From Chara braunii (Eukaryota; Streptophyta; Charophyceae; Charales; Characeae): a stretch of 30,219 nt of DNA. Positions 29,316 through 30,219 of this stretch are shown piece after piece. Both the position numbers and the translations under genes were made by a program. Numbering within the stretch: position 1 is the stretch's first letter; each line of letters starts with the position of its first letter. Below the pieces are notes generated by a model. The model did no database searches, had not been told where the DNA came from, and saw only the letters and a list, made by a program, of their open reading frames with translations. The stretch spans positions 2,236,355 through 2,266,573 of the forward strand of contig BFEA01000187.1 of assembly GCA_003427395.1 (NCBI GenBank), in the 5' to 3' direction.

Positions 29316-30219
29316 AGGTGCAAGGAGACCGGCTATGGTGGATGGGTGAGGAAGTCGGTGGAGGAAGACGGTGGAAGGTGGTTGGCTATGGTGGACGGGT
29401 GAAGGAAATGGTGGAGGAAAAAGGTGGAAGGTGACCGGCTATGGTGAATGGGTGAAGGAGATGGTGGAGGAAGAAGGTGGAAGGTGGCTGGCTATGGTGG
29501 ATGGGTGAAGGAGGTGGTGGAGGAAGAAGGTAGAAGGTGGTTGGCCATAGTGGATGGGTGAAGGAGATGGCGGAGGAAGATGGTGGAGGGTGGTTGGCTA
29601 TGGTGGATGGGTGAGGGAGATGGTGGATGTGTGAAGGGGATGGTGGAGGAAGAAGGTGCAAGATGACCGGCTATGGTGGATGGGTGAAGGAGATGGTGGA
29701 GGAAGAAGTTGGAAGATGGTTGGCTATGGTGGATGGGTGAAGGAGGTGGTGGAGGAAGAAGGTGCAAGGTGACCGGCTACGGCGGATGGGTGAAGAAGGT
29801 GGTGGAGGGAGAAGGTCGAAGGTGGTCGGCTATGGGGGACGGGTGATGGGAGACGAAGGAGGATGGAGGTGGGAGGTGTTTTGGGTTGTCCTTTAGACGT
29901 CCGTGCAAGGCGGACGACTATGGTAAATGGGTGAGGGAGATGGAGGAGGAAGAAGGTGGAAGGTGGTCGGCTATGGTGGATGGGTAAAGGAGGTGGTGGA
30001 GGAAGAAGGTGGAAGGTGGTTGGCTATAGTGGATGGGTGATGGAGGTGGTGGAGGAAGAAGATGGAAGGTGGTTGGCTATCGTGTATGGGTGATCGAGGT
30101 GGTGGAGGAAGAAGGTAGAAGGTGGATGGCTATGGTGGATGGGTGAAGGAGGTGGTGGAGGAAGAAGGTGGAAGGTGGTTGGCTATGGTGGATGGGTGAC
30201 GGAGGTGGAGGAGGAAGAA
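29316..30219. repeat. 53-bp minisatellite, about 17 units, runs off the window
   Basis: The unit is GGCTATGGTGGATGGGTGAA, GGAGGTGGTGGAGGAAGAAG, GTGGAAGGTGGTT, with point variants and at least two irregular units (near 29610 and 29850-29930). It is strongly purine-biased on the plus strand. The unit length is not a multiple of three, so the Pro/His/Ser-rich minus-strand frames (29386-29661, 29492-29767) only read through the repeat and are not genes. Confidence 0.93.

Noticed and set aside
29386-29767. Pro/His-rich protein on the minus strand
   Set aside because: It only reads through a 53-bp minisatellite whose unit is not a multiple of three.

Overview
This is a eukaryotic nuclear window almost without intact genes, made of repeats and decayed retroelements. 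The evidence is Ty3/gypsy (Metaviridae) coding remnants, a piece of U2 spliceosomal RNA, tRNA-like pol III B boxes, very long GA/CT and AAT microsatellites, several satellites and minisatellites, and no bacterial-style gene packing. The species cannot be named. The chromodomain-type gypsy element and the plant/fungus-like stem IIa of the U2 piece favour a fungus, alga, plant or protist over an animal, but this is inference.

Layout. 1-1750: 3' end of a chromodomain Ty3/gypsy element (integrase C-terminus, polypurine tract, LTR of about 1.2 kb with TATA box and probable poly(A) signal). 1900-3400: about three degenerate copies of a 0.5-kb unit, each followed by a trinucleotide microsatellite. 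3780-4590: three copies of a ~90-bp terminal-inverted-repeat element next to CT/CA/AAT tracts. 5000-7050: unassigned sequence with a tRNA-like B box. 7056-7450: a foldback cluster. 7581-9546: first copy of a 1.9-kb dispersed repeat; its second copy is at 19623-21480. 9570-11510: two linked tandem arrays of hairpin-bearing units. 12760-15500: simple satellites around an 860-bp assembly gap. 16563-16865: second, broken gypsy integrase end, followed to about 18530 by hairpin-rich non-coding sequence. 22480-25200: AT-richer region with a 123-bp satellite and a series of hairpins with conserved loops. 26900-28900: C/T-rich sequence, a 183-bp duplication, a U2-derived segment and a tRNA-like segment. 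29105-30219: a GA tract and a 53-bp minisatellite running off the window.

The most interesting signal is not a gene. In at least six places (9615-10702, 10802-10950 with 13529-13587, 11005-11502, 17584-17855, 24015-24945, 26989-27197) related hairpins keep their loop or flank while both stem arms change together. In the clearest cases the two arms differ between copies and still pair perfectly. This is the mark either of selection on a folded RNA or DNA, or of a mutation process that copies one arm from the other. No protein explaining it is visible here.
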